From Sulfuriferula multivorans (GTDB taxonomy: Bacteria > Pseudomonadota > Gammaproteobacteria > Burkholderiales > Sulfuriferulaceae): 64,000 nucleotides of DNA. Of the stretch, positions 39,320 through 47,784 are shown in pieces. The notes under the pieces were generated by a model. The model saw only the letters and a program-made list of their open reading frames with translations. It was not told the origin of the DNA and ran no database searches. Location: assembly GCF_003851125.1 (NCBI RefSeq), contig NZ_BGOW01000020.1, positions 62,001 to 126,000 of the forward strand, in the 5' to 3' direction. The translations under genes were made by a program, and so were the position numbers. Position 1 is the stretch's first letter. The number at the start of each line of letters is the position of its first letter.

Positions 39320-40165
39320 TTAACAGGCCGCCCAGTCATGCCAGATAGGTGTACACAACTCAGGTAATGCGGGGAGGCGCCCAATGTCACGATAACCTTC
39401 ACCCGGCGCATGGAAATCCGAGCCGCGCGAGGACAATAACCCGAATTTTTGCGCAAGATTGGCATATTGCGGATATTGCTCTGGCGTGTGGCTGCCGGTC
39501 ACCACCTCTATGCCTACCCCACCCAGATTCTTGAATTCTTCCAGAAGTTCATGCATTTTACCGCTACCCATCTGATAGCGGCCCGGGTGCGCAATGACAG
39601 CTTGACCACCGCTCGCCACAATCCAGCCTACCGCTTCTGCCAGGCTTGCCCATTGGTGGCTGACATAGCCCGGCTTGCCCTTTACCAGATACTTCTTGAA
39701 TACGGTACGCACATCCTTGACGATGCCTTGCGCCACCAGATAGCGCGCAAAATGCATACGGCCAATCAAATTTTTGTTGCCCGCATGTTGATAAGCACCT
39801 TGCAAGCTGTCCTTGATCCCCGCTTTATCAAGTTGAGCAGCCATTTTTGCGGCGCGTTCGCCACGTCCGTGACGTATGCCTTCGAGCCCGGTACTCAGTA
39901 CGGGATGAGCCGGATCGATATTTAGCCCGACGATGTGCAGGGTATGACTACCCCAGGTCACGGAAATTTCCACACCGTTCACCAGTTGGATACCATGCTC
40001 CAGCGCCGCCGCGCGTGCTGCTTCAAGGCCGGCAACGTCATCATGATCAGTGAGCGACAATACCGTCACACCCTGGGCGGCCGCGCGCGCGACCAACTCG
40101 GCCGGCGGCAACATGCCATCAGAGACATTGGAATGGCAATGCAAATCGAAATTTTGTTCAGGCAT
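39320..40165 (-). CDS. PHP-domain metal-dependent phosphoesterase (YciV/RNase AM type)
   Basis: A 281-residue PHP protein. The metal motifs are FDLHCHSNVSDG, SLTDHDDVAG, NGVEISVTWGSHTLHIVGLN and, late, SSRGSDFHAPGE. E. coli YciV (RNase AM) is a 5'-3' exonuclease acting on short RNAs and 3',5'-bisnucleotides, the most likely role. The ATG at 40165 begins MPEQNFDLHCH as expected; the frame running to 40219 lacks a family start. It is divergent from the hypothetical gene at 40241. Confidence 0.88.
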   Translation of the reverse strand: MPEQNFDLHCHSNVSDGMLPPAELVARAAAQGVTVLSLTDHDDVAGLEAARAAALEHGIQLVNGVEISVTWGSHTLHIVGLNIDPAHPVLSTGLEGIRHGRGERAAKMAAQLDKAGIKDSLQGAYQHAGNKNLIGRMHFARYLVAQGIVKDVRTVFKKYLVKGKPGYVSHQWASLAEAVGWIVASGGQAVIAHPGRYQMGSGKMHELLEEFKNLGGVGIEVVTGSHTPEQYPQYANLAQKFGLLSSRGSDFHAPGEGYRDIGRLPALPELCTPIWHDWAAC

Positions 40166-40240
40166 GGCAGGTGACTTGTGAAATACAGGCAAATCATAGC
40201 AAAATACGCACTCCCCCACTATCCCGATACCTCCTTATCT

Positions 40241-40960
40241 ATGCCTATCCCTGCGGAAATCCGCACCAGTTTTGCTGAGGCAAACAATCTCGTGCTGCAA
40301 TCCTTTTCCGAATCCGGCATTCAGGCAGGCAGTCAAGTGACTCCCGATCAATTGGGTGAAGCGATCGAACAATTCCTGTATGTGTTCGATAAACTGGATA
40401 ATGAATATGGTGAAACCGGCTCGCTACCCTATGATGACGTGAGCCAGCTTGGGGATCACGCCATCGGATTTTTGATGGACCTAGCTTACTGGGCGGAACG
40501 ATTAAGACTGCCCAAATCGAAAATGGACCTGGAAAAAACGGCGCTGGCCGTGGCTCACTGGGTAATCCGCCATGATGGTGAATTGCGCACGCTGGAACCA
40601 CTCGTCAACAGCCTGGCTGCCAGCGCCAATCTGACGCAGGACGTGCCTACGCTCAAAGCCATGTGTGAAGTAATTGGTGATGTAATCGAACATGCCGCGC
40701 CTGCTATCAAAAGCGATCTGGAAAAAAACGATACGGCCCGCCCCTGGCGCATTCTCAATTTCAATTACGCTATTGTTGCCACACGCACCCAGGATAAAGC
40801 ATTAATGGCAAAAGCCTTCGATACACTGGGACGAAATTTACCTGAGGATTGCCCGGAATTTTTCGAGCAAGGGCTGCAACAGGCCCAAAAAGAAGTATAT
40901 GGCGCGGAAGTACGCGAATTGATGCAAGATTACTTTAAACGCTGGGCTACTAGGCATTGA
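40241..40960 (+). CDS. conserved-looking hypothetical protein, mostly helical
   Basis: A 239-residue soluble protein without signal peptide or obvious catalytic motif. It is acidic and alpha-helical in appearance (LGEAIEQFLYVFDKLDNEYG, QLGDHAIGFLMDLAYWAERLRLPKSK). I do not recognise the family, although it sits in a conserved order immediately before yciB (3 nt apart). The ATG at 40241 is preferred over 40178, which would place the start close to the divergent PHP gene. Confidence 0.65.
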   Translation: MPIPAEIRTSFAEANNLVLQSFSESGIQAGSQVTPDQLGEAIEQFLYVFDKLDNEYGETGSLPYDDVSQLGDHAIGFLMDLAYWAERLRLPKSKMDLEKTALAVAHWVIRHDGELRTLEPLVNSLAASANLTQDVPTLKAMCEVIGDVIEHAAPAIKSDLEKNDTARPWRILNFNYAIVATRTQDKALMAKAFDTLGRNLPEDCPEFFEQGLQQAQKEVYGAEVRELMQDYFKRWATRH

Positions 40961-40963
40961 ACC

Positions 40964-41497
40964 ATGAAATTCCTGTTTGATTTTTTCCCTATCCTGCTTT
41001 TTTTCATCGCTTATAAATTTGGGGGTATATACGTTGCAACGGGCGTTGCCATTGCGGCCAGCTTTGTACAAATTGGCTGGGTGATGGCGCGCGGCAAAAA
41101 GGTCGAACCCATGATGTGGATCAGCCTGGCGATTATTGTCGTGTTCGGCGGTGCAACGCTATTGTTGCACAATGAAACCTTCATTAAATGGAAGCCAACT
41201 GTGCTCTACTGGCTGTTTGCGGTGGTTTTGTTGGGCGGCTCCTGGTTTTTCAAAAAAAACATCATGCGTACGATGATGGCCAAGCAAATCAGTCTGCCTG
41301 ACCCGGTATGGAATAAACTCAATCTGAGCTGGGCGGGATTTTTCATCGTCATGGGTGCAACGAATTTGTATGTGGCGTACAGTTTTTCCACCGATGTATG
41401 GGTGGATTTCAAGCTGTTCGGCAGTACCGCCATGATGCTGGTGTTTGTCATTGCACAGAGCCTCATCCTGTCCAAACATATGAATAACGAGGAATAG
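40964..41497 (+). CDS. yciB: inner membrane septation protein YciB (IspZ family)
   Basis: A 177-residue polytopic membrane protein with five helices. The start [27 protein letters not shown] and the internal segments [49 protein letters not shown] are characteristic. It is implicated in cell division and envelope maintenance in enterobacteria. It precedes yciI and bolA with almost no spacing, forming a four- or five-gene operon. Confidence 0.94.
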   Translation: MKFLFDFFPILLFFIAYKFGGIYVATGVAIAASFVQIGWVMARGKKVEPMMWISLAIIVVFGGATLLLHNETFIKWKPTVLYWLFAVVLLGGSWFFKKNIMRTMMAKQISLPDPVWNKLNLSWAGFFIVMGATNLYVAYSFSTDVWVDFKLFGSTAMMLVFVIAQSLILSKHMNNEE

Positions 41498-41502
41498 ATA
41501 GC

Positions 41503-41805
41503 GTGTGGTATGCAATCATGAGCGAAGACAACAATGACAGCCTGGCGCAACGCATGGCTGCCCGGCCTGCTCATCTGGAACGTTTAAAAGCGCTGCAGAA
41601 TGAGGGCCGTTTGCTTTTGGCTGGACCTTTTCCGGCGATCGACAACATCGATCCGGGTTCCGCGGGTTTTTCCGGCAGTTTGATTGTTGCGGAATTTGAT
41701 TCGCTTGAAGCAGCAAATATTTGGGCCGATGACGATCCCTATGTCATTGCAGGGGTTTACGCTCGAATTATGGTCAAACCGTTCAAAAAAGTCCTGCCTT
41801 CATGA
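41503..41805 (+). CDS. YciI-family protein
   Basis: A 100-residue protein starting with [21 protein letters not shown]. The family core [27 protein letters not shown] and [20 protein letters not shown] matches the YciI fold (ferredoxin-like, with a conserved His/Asp pair). The function is not firmly known. The GTG start is chosen because the family begins WYAI; the ATG at 41518 would remove that strand. Its stop overlaps the BolA-like start (ATGA). Confidence 0.87.
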   Translation: MWYAIMSEDNNDSLAQRMAARPAHLERLKALQNEGRLLLAGPFPAIDNIDPGSAGFSGSLIVAEFDSLEAANIWADDDPYVIAGVYARIMVKPFKKVLPS

Positions 41806-42065
41806 ACACGATTGAACTTATGCGCGACCGCTTAGCCTTAATGCAAGTAGAGCATCTTGATATTGAAGATGAAAGTGCACAACATGCGGGGCACGCAGGT
41901 GCTAGAAGCGGGGGTGGGCATTACAGGCTGCATATTGTTTCTGCAGCGTTTAATGGAAAAACAACCCTAGCACGCCATCGTATGGTATACGATGCGCTAG
42001 GTGACTTAATGCATCATCATATACACGCTTTAAGCATTACTGCGCACACACCAGAAGAACTATAG
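41802..42065 (+). CDS. BolA-family protein
   Basis: An 87-residue BolA-like protein: [60 protein letters not shown], ending [17 protein letters not shown]. BolA proteins partner with monothiol glutaredoxins in Fe-S cluster handling and can bind DNA. The conserved His residues HAGH and RHRMVY are present. It is coupled to the YciI gene by a 4-nt overlap. Confidence 0.9.
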   Translation: MNTIELMRDRLALMQVEHLDIEDESAQHAGHAGARSGGGHYRLHIVSAAFNGKTTLARHRMVYDALGDLMHHHIHALSITAHTPEEL

Positions 42066-42098
42066 TCGCCCTGATTAATTTAACTAAAGGATCAACAG

Positions 42099-42938
42099 AT
42101 GCTATTGAAAAAAATTACTGCCGCTACCGTTTGTGTTTTAGGCCTTACCGCACTGACCGGCTGTAATGCAGCTGAAACCACCGCTAAGCCGGATGCAAAA
42201 GTTTCCTCTACAGCTACTTCCTCCAAACCCGTTGCCATCGTAAATGGCGTAGCGATCCCGCAGAGCCAGTATATTCTGCTCAAACAGGATCGCATTCAGC
42301 AAGGCCAGCCAGACAACGAACAGACTGCCGCCGCATTACGTGACAGCCTGATCAACGCCCAGATACTTGCGCAACAAGCCACCAAAATGGGGCTGGATAA
42401 AGACCCCACCATGCAAACCCGCCTGGATCTGCTCAAAACCGAAATGCTGGCCAAAGCTTTTCTGGCCAATTACGTCAAAACCCATCCTATAAGCGAAGCT
42501 GATCTGAAAGCCCAATACGACAAGGTCAAGGCTCAGATGGGTAGCAAGGAATATGAGGTCAGCCACATACTGGTAGACAATGAAGCTGAGGCCAAGAAAA
42601 TCATCGCTGAACTCAACAGCAAAAAAGCCAAGTTCGAAGATTTGGCCAAGAAATATTCCAAGGATTCCTCGGCAGCCAAAGGCGGTCTGATTGGTTGGGC
42701 AGCCCCAGGCAATCTGGTGAAAGAGTTTTCCGATGCCATGGTGCAACTGAAAAAAGGTGAATACACCAAAACTCCAGTGCATACCCAATTTGGATGGCAT
42801 GTTATCCGCGTAGACAATATCCGCGATCTGAAACTACCACCTTTCAATGAAGTAAAAGATCAATTGCGCGGGCAAATGGAACAGGAAATGGTTAAAAAAG
42901 AAATTACCGATATGCGTGCCAGCGCCAAAGTAGAATAA
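42099..42938 (+). CDS. parvulin-type peptidyl-prolyl isomerase, probable lipoprotein
   Basis: A 279-residue exported PPIase. The signal ends in the lipobox LTGC (Cys23), so it is probably lipid-anchored. A SurA/PrsA-like helical region (residues 50-145) is followed by one parvulin domain: YEVSHILVDNEAEAKKIIAELNS, FEDLAKKYSKDSSAAKGGLIGW, FSDAMVQLKKGEYTKTPVHTQFGWHVIRV. It helps fold envelope proteins. It is the last gene of the yciB-yciI-bolA run and is followed by a strong terminator. Confidence 0.9.
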   Translation: MLLKKITAATVCVLGLTALTGCNAAETTAKPDAKVSSTATSSKPVAIVNGVAIPQSQYILLKQDRIQQGQPDNEQTAAALRDSLINAQILAQQATKMGLDKDPTMQTRLDLLKTEMLAKAFLANYVKTHPISEADLKAQYDKVKAQMGSKEYEVSHILVDNEAEAKKIIAELNSKKAKFEDLAKKYSKDSSAAKGGLIGWAAPGNLVKEFSDAMVQLKKGEYTKTPVHTQFGWHVIRVDNIRDLKLPPFNEVKDQLRGQMEQEMVKKEITDMRASAKVE

Positions 42939-42958
42939 TTTTTGCCATTTGGATGAGG

Positions 42959-42984
42959 AAGCGCGGCTTGTGCCGCGCTTTTTT
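42959..42984 (+). terminator. rho-independent terminator after the PPIase gene
   Basis: A GCGCGGC-TTGT-GCCGCGC hairpin, extended by two A-T pairs, is followed by six Ts, 20 nt after the stop codon. Confidence 0.92.
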
Positions 42985-43100
42985 GTTCCATGATCACCAA
43001 ATAAAATTCAGATGCAAAAATTATTGAAGCGACTATGCTGAATACACGTTGATTTAACGCGCAAGCTAGAGTTCTTTAGGTAAATGATTGTGAGGCAGCA

Positions 43101-43349
43101 ATGAGTGACAAAGACAGACTAAATCTGCAGGACCAGTTCCTGAATGCGCTACGCAAGGAACACATGCCTGTATCCGTGTTTCTGGTGAATGGTATCAAAC
43201 TGGTAGGCAAGATCGAATCATTCGATCAGTACATGGTAATGCTCAAAGGGCATGACAATGTCAGCCAGGCAATCTTCAAGCATGCCATTTCGACAGTTTC
43301 ACCTTCAAGACAAGTTTCTATAGAAGAAAATGCCGGCAAATCGGAGTAA
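43101..43349 (+). CDS. hfq: Hfq RNA chaperone, divergent form
   Basis: An 82-residue Sm-like Hfq. The Sm1 motif is present ([36 protein letters not shown]), and so is the Sm2 region ([12 protein letters not shown]). The loop between them reads [13 protein letters not shown], one to two residues longer than the usual LLRNTVSQMVY type, and Tyr of YKHAIS is Phe. The usual hflX downstream is absent and the gene stands alone after a terminator. It may therefore be a second Hfq paralogue rather than the main one; sRNA-mRNA pairing is the expected role. Confidence 0.88.
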   Translation: MSDKDRLNLQDQFLNALRKEHMPVSVFLVNGIKLVGKIESFDQYMVMLKGHDNVSQAIFKHAISTVSPSRQVSIEENAGKSE

Positions 43350-43965
43350 TCTGAATATCCAGTGAATTTTTCTGCGACGAAGTTATTTAACTTGATTCAG
43401 AAATAACTTGTGATTTGGCGGAGAGGGCGGGATACTATACCAACTAACATATAACTATATTTAACATTTTGTTATATCATACACATATTTATGTTTTGTA
43501 CCAGAGATTTGTACCAATAATATTGTAGACTATCTTCTTTAATCTCAAGAAGAAGGTTTGGCCACCCACCAAGAAGCCTGCAAAGGGGGCCTCATCGACG
43601 TGCGTTATTAGCGGGCTTTCAGCCCGCCTTCGCGGCATCTGCCAAGATAGTCAACTATTCACAGCAGGGCATATTACCCATGGGCGCAATGTCCCGTGTT
43701 ACCGTCAGAGAGGTCCAGCACGCTACCGTGCCAAATCTCGGGCCGAAGGCGACCTGCCCAAGTTTTTATGCTTCTTGATCGAAACATGACGGGCCTCAAT
43801 AGAGACGTCACTCAAGCGTTCGATACGCACACGTTACGAGAATACTGCGGACGTCCATCTGGGGCACCAGATGCTCGATTTGCATGGGATATAGTCAAAG
43901 CACGATGCTGCTGAAAACCAACTCATTCCTAGCGTCCTTTCAGAGCAACTCAACCGCCCATTGGC
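43350..43965. other. gene-poor stretch at the border of the accessory region
   Basis: No convincing gene lies here. It contains an 18-nt fragment like the 3' end of tRNA-Ser (43416-43433), then about 130 nt of strongly AT-rich DNA (43434-43560), and a GCGGGC-TTTCA-GCCCGC hairpin (43611-43627) without a T-tract. A short frame at 43696-43914 has no recognisable product. Confidence 0.5.
43416..43433 (-). other. fragment resembling a tRNA-Ser 3' end (possible attachment site remnant)
   Basis: On the minus strand the sequence is ATCCCGCCCTCTCCGCCA, which looks like the 3' half of a T stem plus the acceptor stem, discriminator G and CCA of a serine tRNA. No tRNA body is attached. Integrases often use such ends as att sites. 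Identification is by pattern, not by comparison with this genome. Confidence 0.4.
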
Positions 43966-44946
43966 CTAATGGTCCGGAATTGAGAATCCGCAACTGGTGC
44001 CGTCCTTGATTAGAACCTTCTTCTCCCACGGAAGCGTATAATTTCCGGCAACCATGTCTTTCATGTAGGTATACGGGCAATCCTGAGCACCGCCTTTTTT
44101 GGCCACATAGCCACGATGCCCTAACTGATAGATATTGTTTTCCACACCCCAATGCTCGCGGGCCTGATCGGCCAGTTTCGGTACGACCTCCCCGGTAATG
44201 ATCTCCATTGGGAAGCTGCTCCCCTGAACCAGAGTTTCGCCGTCGAAGTTACAGATCATTCCTTCGCCCATGGATCGGAACATCCCGTCGCTGCCGGCGA
44301 GACATACTGATGCGGTGTACATAAGATTCCCGAATGCATTGAGCTGATTGCTGATACGCCAAGAGTGCCGGATCGGCGCGGTATAACCGGCAGTGCGCAG
44401 CAACACGTTGGCTCCCTTGTACGCGGCCTCTCTCGCCATCTCCGGGAACATCCCGTCATGGCAGATAATCAGCGCTATCTTCGACCCTGCCGGCCCGTCG
44501 CATACAGGGATGCCCAGATCTCCTGGCTGCCATGGCTCCACCGGAACCCACGGATGCAACTTGCGGTAATAGAGCGCGATCTCTCCGGCACCGTTGATAA
44601 TGATGCCGCTGTTCCATGGGTTTCCCTCGGGATTGAACTCCATCAGCGAAAAACAGCCCCACACCGCCATTTCCCTGCAAACTTGCTTAAATGCAGATAT
44701 CTCCGGACCGTCCAGGCGACACATCAACTCCGGAGCCATACTCATACTCAGACCATGCAAGCTGTATTCCGGAAACACAATTAAATCTAGCGTTGGCATG
44801 CCCCGTTTCGTATTACGTACCACCTCGCATATTTGCTCGGTAGTTCGCGTTACATCCTCGGGGTTTTCCACGACAGGCAACTGGAACTGCACCAGACCCA
44901 GAACCAATCCGTCTGACGATTTATTAAGCCCGCCCAATCCACTCAT
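43966..44946 (-). CDS. amiF: formamidase (nitrilase superfamily)
   Basis: A 326-residue amidase that hydrolyses formamide to formate and ammonia. The catalytic triad is visible: Glu in IVFPEYSLHG, Lys in YYRKLHPWVP, and the nucleophile Cys in LIICHDGMFPEMA. The start MSGLGGLNKSSDGLVLGLVQFQLPV and the ending SCGFSIPDH follow AmiF of Helicobacter and relatives rather than the broad aliphatic amidase AmiE. It stands alone, preceded by a 237-nt leader and a sigma-54 promoter. Ammonia release suits a nitrogen-scavenging role; the formate could feed the formate dehydrogenase of this genome. Confidence 0.92.
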   Translation of the reverse strand: MSGLGGLNKSSDGLVLGLVQFQLPVVENPEDVTRTTEQICEVVRNTKRGMPTLDLIVFPEYSLHGLSMSMAPELMCRLDGPEISAFKQVCREMAVWGCFSLMEFNPEGNPWNSGIIINGAGEIALYYRKLHPWVPVEPWQPGDLGIPVCDGPAGSKIALIICHDGMFPEMAREAAYKGANVLLRTAGYTAPIRHSWRISNQLNAFGNLMYTASVCLAGSDGMFRSMGEGMICNFDGETLVQGSSFPMEIITGEVVPKLADQAREHWGVENNIYQLGHRGYVAKKGGAQDCPYTYMKDMVAGNYTLPWEKKVLIKDGTSCGFSIPDH

Positions 44947-45980
44947 CTTTATTAATTACTCCTGAAAAAATTCGTTTCCGGATTGGAAAAAACCAAGAAC
45001 TTAAGATGCCCCGCAATTTCACGAACTATGCAACCAATACTGGAAGTCACTAAGCATCGAAACGAGTTGGCTCTGCTATTGATCCGAAAACTTCCTCTGC
45101 CTGGTGACGCTTTGTGTAACCACACAATAGGCTATTAGATAGATTGGATATCCATCTCTGAAACAGTCACCTCCTCAATATTGAAGAACAATTAGCAATT
45201 TACATGCCATAGATGTTTTGCTTTTTAGATCAGTATGTTGAATCAAACAATAAATATTCTGACTACCTATGTCTTTAACAATGTATACATTCTTGGTGCA
45301 TCAGCTCCCAGAACTGTGCACTTAACATTTAAGTCTAATCAGGTGTGCAAGCTATCATTTGACAAGCGATTGGCAGTAGAACGAAAACAATCCATTAGAC
45401 ATAGTCGTCATTTAGTCCACCTGGACAGGAGGAGACATATTTCAGGTTAAATTTTCGCCCTAGACTAGTGCGGGCCTAGATCTACATATGGGAAATTCGA
45501 GCACTTAAAAGAATGGAATTCATGATTTTTTTGAGTGCAAAATAAACAGGCGTTTTGACAGGTCAAGGTGTTTCAGCCTCCCCTGCTTATCCTTTCCTTC
45601 CTCAACTAATTTTCCGGTTTCACTACACTGTGGAACCAATCTTTTGCGCTGATGAACCGCAACCACACTAAGTGCAATGCCAGATAAGCCTTGCCAACAC
45701 ATATGCTATATGCCCGGAAACACCACAAGTGCCATGTTGGTAGATCGTAAAAATCTTCATGGGTATGCCTTTTGCTTTCATGCAACACCACATTCAGTGA
45801 TGCCGCCTTCCTTTTTCTAATGCGAAAAAGGCTATGTTGGAAACATCAAAGCTGGCCGGGGATTTAGCCAGCAATCAAGTTTTATGGCGATGTCTCCATA
45901 GTAAGTAGGTGACGACTGATCGGATGCCTTGCCTCCTAAAGTGGGTGCCAAAATATTTATTGATATTAGTTAGGGGAATC
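44947..45980. other. 1 kb gap holding the formamidase promoter; otherwise no recognised gene
   Basis: Apart from the sigma-54 promoter at 45194-45209 I see no supported gene. Overlapping short minus-strand frames at 45520-45702 and 45606-45791 and a plus frame at 45235-45450 look like decayed or chance coding. A GCTGGC / GCCAGC dyad lies at 45851-45872. The gap is consistent with an eroded insertion. Confidence 0.5.
45194..45209 (-). promoter_or_regulatory. sigma-54 promoter of the formamidase gene
   Basis: Minus strand TGGCATGTAAATTGCT matches the TGGCAC-N5-TTGC consensus with one -24 box change and a perfect -12 box; GG and GC are 10 nt apart. The start point is predicted near 45183, where a 10-bp palindrome (TCAATATTGA, 45175-45184) is centred. 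Confidence 0.7.
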
Positions 45981-46295
45981 ATGACGAAATCGGAACTGAT
46001 CGACCGGCTGGCAGCCAGTTATCCGTGGTTAAGCTCGAAGGATACTGTAGTGGCCGTTACAGCGATCATGGAGGCTTTGGTAAACAGCCTGGCGCAGAAA
46101 AGGCGTATCGAGATTCGAGGGTTCGGCTGTTTCGGCGTTAACTATCGGCCCGCACGAGCCGGGCGCAATCCGCGGACCGGTGAACGAGTAGCCGTGCCGG
46201 AGAAAACCTTGCCCTATTTCAAAGCAGGAAAGCAGCTACGTCAGCGGGTGAATTTTGGAGTTGAAGGATGCAGACAACAAGGCAATCGACTTTAA
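45981..46295 (+). CDS. IHF beta/HU-family DNA-binding protein
   Basis: A 104-residue HU/IHF-fold protein, closest in style to IHF beta: MTKSELIDRLAASYPWLSSKDTVV, RIEIRGFGCFGVNYRPARAGRNPRTGE with the DNA-intercalating proline arm, and VPEKTLPYFKAGKQLRQRVN. The ATG at 45981 follows GGGGA and fits the family start. It is encoded alone in the accessory region, away from rpsA where ihfB usually lies, so it is probably an extra copy. IHF bends DNA at sigma-54 promoters, which are abundant in this region. Confidence 0.85.
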   Translation: MTKSELIDRLAASYPWLSSKDTVVAVTAIMEALVNSLAQKRRIEIRGFGCFGVNYRPARAGRNPRTGERVAVPEKTLPYFKAGKQLRQRVNFGVEGCRQQGNRL

Positions 46296-46444
46296 CCGCG
46301 AGGATAGCGTTGCCATCATTCTGTGGGATGCCCGACCCGGGGTATCAGGTTTAAGGTCGTTCCCGGCGAAGTCTTAGAACATAAACAGTTACAGCCTGGT
46401 AATTGCACTAGCACCAGCTGTCGCTTTGTTACTTGAATATTGAG

Positions 46445-47341
46445 ATGAAAATGTCCCATGTCTTACCCACACACGGTCGCTATGCATATTCGGCGATTAC
46501 CCAGCGAACCGACTACGATTGGCCGGAGGGCAAACGCCTTGCCGTGTATATAGGATTGAACCTGGAACATTTTGCCTTCGGCCAAGGCTTGGGTGCAAGC
46601 CTGACGTCCGCCAGCCCGCAACCGGATGTACTCAACTATTCGTGGCGGGACTACGGCAACCGCGTCGGCGTCTGGCGGCTGCTGGAAATGTTCGACAGCC
46701 TCAAGCTTCCATTGGGCGTCCTGCTGAACACCAGCATTTACGACTATTGTCCGGAGGTCGCGACGGCTTTTAGAAATCGCAGCGATGAAATCATCGGGCA
46801 TGGCCATACCAATTCTGAGCGTCAAGGCGATCTGCCGGAAGAAGAAGAAAAACGACTGATCGAATGTTGCACCAGCCGCCTAACTCAGGAAGAACGCACA
46901 GCACCGAAAGGTTGGTTGAGTCCCTGGATCTCGGAAAGCCTCCACACCCCGGATTTACTCCATGAAGCGGGATACACCTACTCACTGAACTGGTGCCAGG
47001 ACGACCAACCGGTTCGTTTCGTAACCCGCCGAGGCGGCCTTTGGTCCATTCCCTATCCTCAGGAGCTCAACGATATTCCCGCGATTATGGCGCGCTACAC
47101 CAGCGGCGAAGAATTCGGGAACATGATTGTGGATACCTACGATGAAATGATCGTGCAAAGCGAGGCTCAACCGTTGGTGATGGGCATCGCCCTTCACCCG
47201 TATATCGTGGGGCACCCCCATCGGCTACGTCATCTTCGCCGGGCGCTAGGCCATATTGTGGCGGATGGCCGGGCGTGGATAACTCGGCCCGGTGCCATCG
47301 CGGCCCATATGGATGCGCTGACAGTTCCAGGCGAAGCGTAG
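46445..47341 (+). CDS. polysaccharide deacetylase-fold hydrolase (PuuE/allantoinase-like)
   Basis: A 298-residue NodB-fold protein. Relevant segments are DYDWPEGKRLAVYIGLNLEHFAFG, YDYCPEVATAFRNRSDEIIGHGHTNSERQ (with the family HxxxS-like metal region) and LVMGIALHPYIVGHPHRL near the C-terminus. It resembles the PuuE-type enzymes, which act on allantoin-like cyclic ureides, more than chitin deacetylases; the nitrogen-compound neighbours support this. No signal peptide is seen, so it is cytoplasmic. The start is uncertain among 46433 (TTG), 46445 and 46451. The substrate cannot be fixed from sequence. Confidence 0.78.
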   Translation: MKMSHVLPTHGRYAYSAITQRTDYDWPEGKRLAVYIGLNLEHFAFGQGLGASLTSASPQPDVLNYSWRDYGNRVGVWRLLEMFDSLKLPLGVLLNTSIYDYCPEVATAFRNRSDEIIGHGHTNSERQGDLPEEEEKRLIECCTSRLTQEERTAPKGWLSPWISESLHTPDLLHEAGYTYSLNWCQDDQPVRFVTRRGGLWSIPYPQELNDIPAIMARYTSGEEFGNMIVDTYDEMIVQSEAQPLVMGIALHPYIVGHPHRLRHLRRALGHIVADGRAWITRPGAIAAHMDALTVPGEA

Positions 47342-47629
47342 CAAAGTACTGCCTGTGTTTGTTTCCTCTGCGGCCTGGGGTACTTAATATGCGCTCCAAT
47401 TTTGATATCGGAGCACATTGCTGCCGCTCTGCACCAAAAGGGGTGGGGTTTATACAAAGCGCCCCATTATGAGGAATTATGGCGCATCACAAGTGGATAT
47501 TCAGGCTAATTCGGACACATGGGCGGGAGTAAGTTAAGGCTGCAAATCTCCATTGCCAGCCCGCCATAACAGGCACAAGACGTGCCACTAAAGATGGAAA
47601 ACGTTAAGGCCAGTAAAAGCATCCAATGC

Positions 47630-47645
47630 TGGCACGATTACTGCT
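47630..47645 (+). promoter_or_regulatory. sigma-54 promoter of the pyrimidine-type transporter operon
   Basis: TGGCACGATTACTGCT has a perfect -24 box (TGGCACG) and GC exactly 10 nt after GG; only one T of the -12 box differs. The start point is predicted near 47656, 130 nt before the ATPase ATG. Confidence 0.78.
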
Positions 47646-47653
47646 TTTCATTG

Positions 47654-47669
47654 AATGCAACGTTGCATT
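47654..47669. promoter_or_regulatory. 16-bp perfect palindrome over the predicted start point
   Basis: AATGCAACGTTGCATT is a perfect palindrome covering about -2 to +14 of the sigma-54 promoter, the position of a classical repressor operator. Confidence 0.55.
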
Positions 47670-47784
47670 AATTGTTGCTCATCCCCGGGCAGGCTAACTG
47701 AGGCGGTGTTCACCGCAGGTTTGGGCGGCACCATAGAAGAAATGGCCAAAATAATATGTATATGCTCAGGGACAAAGACTCGAA

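Larger units (their letters stand above)
47342..47784 (+). other. 443-nt regulatory gap ahead of the transporter-hydantoinase operon
   Basis: No gene is supported. It holds the sigma-54 promoter (47630-47645), the palindrome at its start point (47654-47669), and a GGCAC-AAGAC-GTGCC dyad (47572-47586). A half-site resembling NtrC boxes (TGCACCA) lies at 47430. Confidence 0.5.

Noticed and set aside
43696-43914. 72-residue plus-strand frame
   Set aside because: No family match or ribosome site; it lies in the gene-poor border stretch.
45520-45791. Two overlapping short minus-strand frames
   Set aside because: No family resemblance in either frame; at most decayed coding sequence.
46261-46377. 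38-residue frame overlapping the end of the IHF-like gene
   Set aside because: TTG start with GGAG immediately adjacent (no spacer) and no recognisable product.
47430-47447. NtrC binding site upstream of the transporter operon
   Set aside because: Only the left half (TGCACCA) fits; the right half matches at about 4 of 7 bases.
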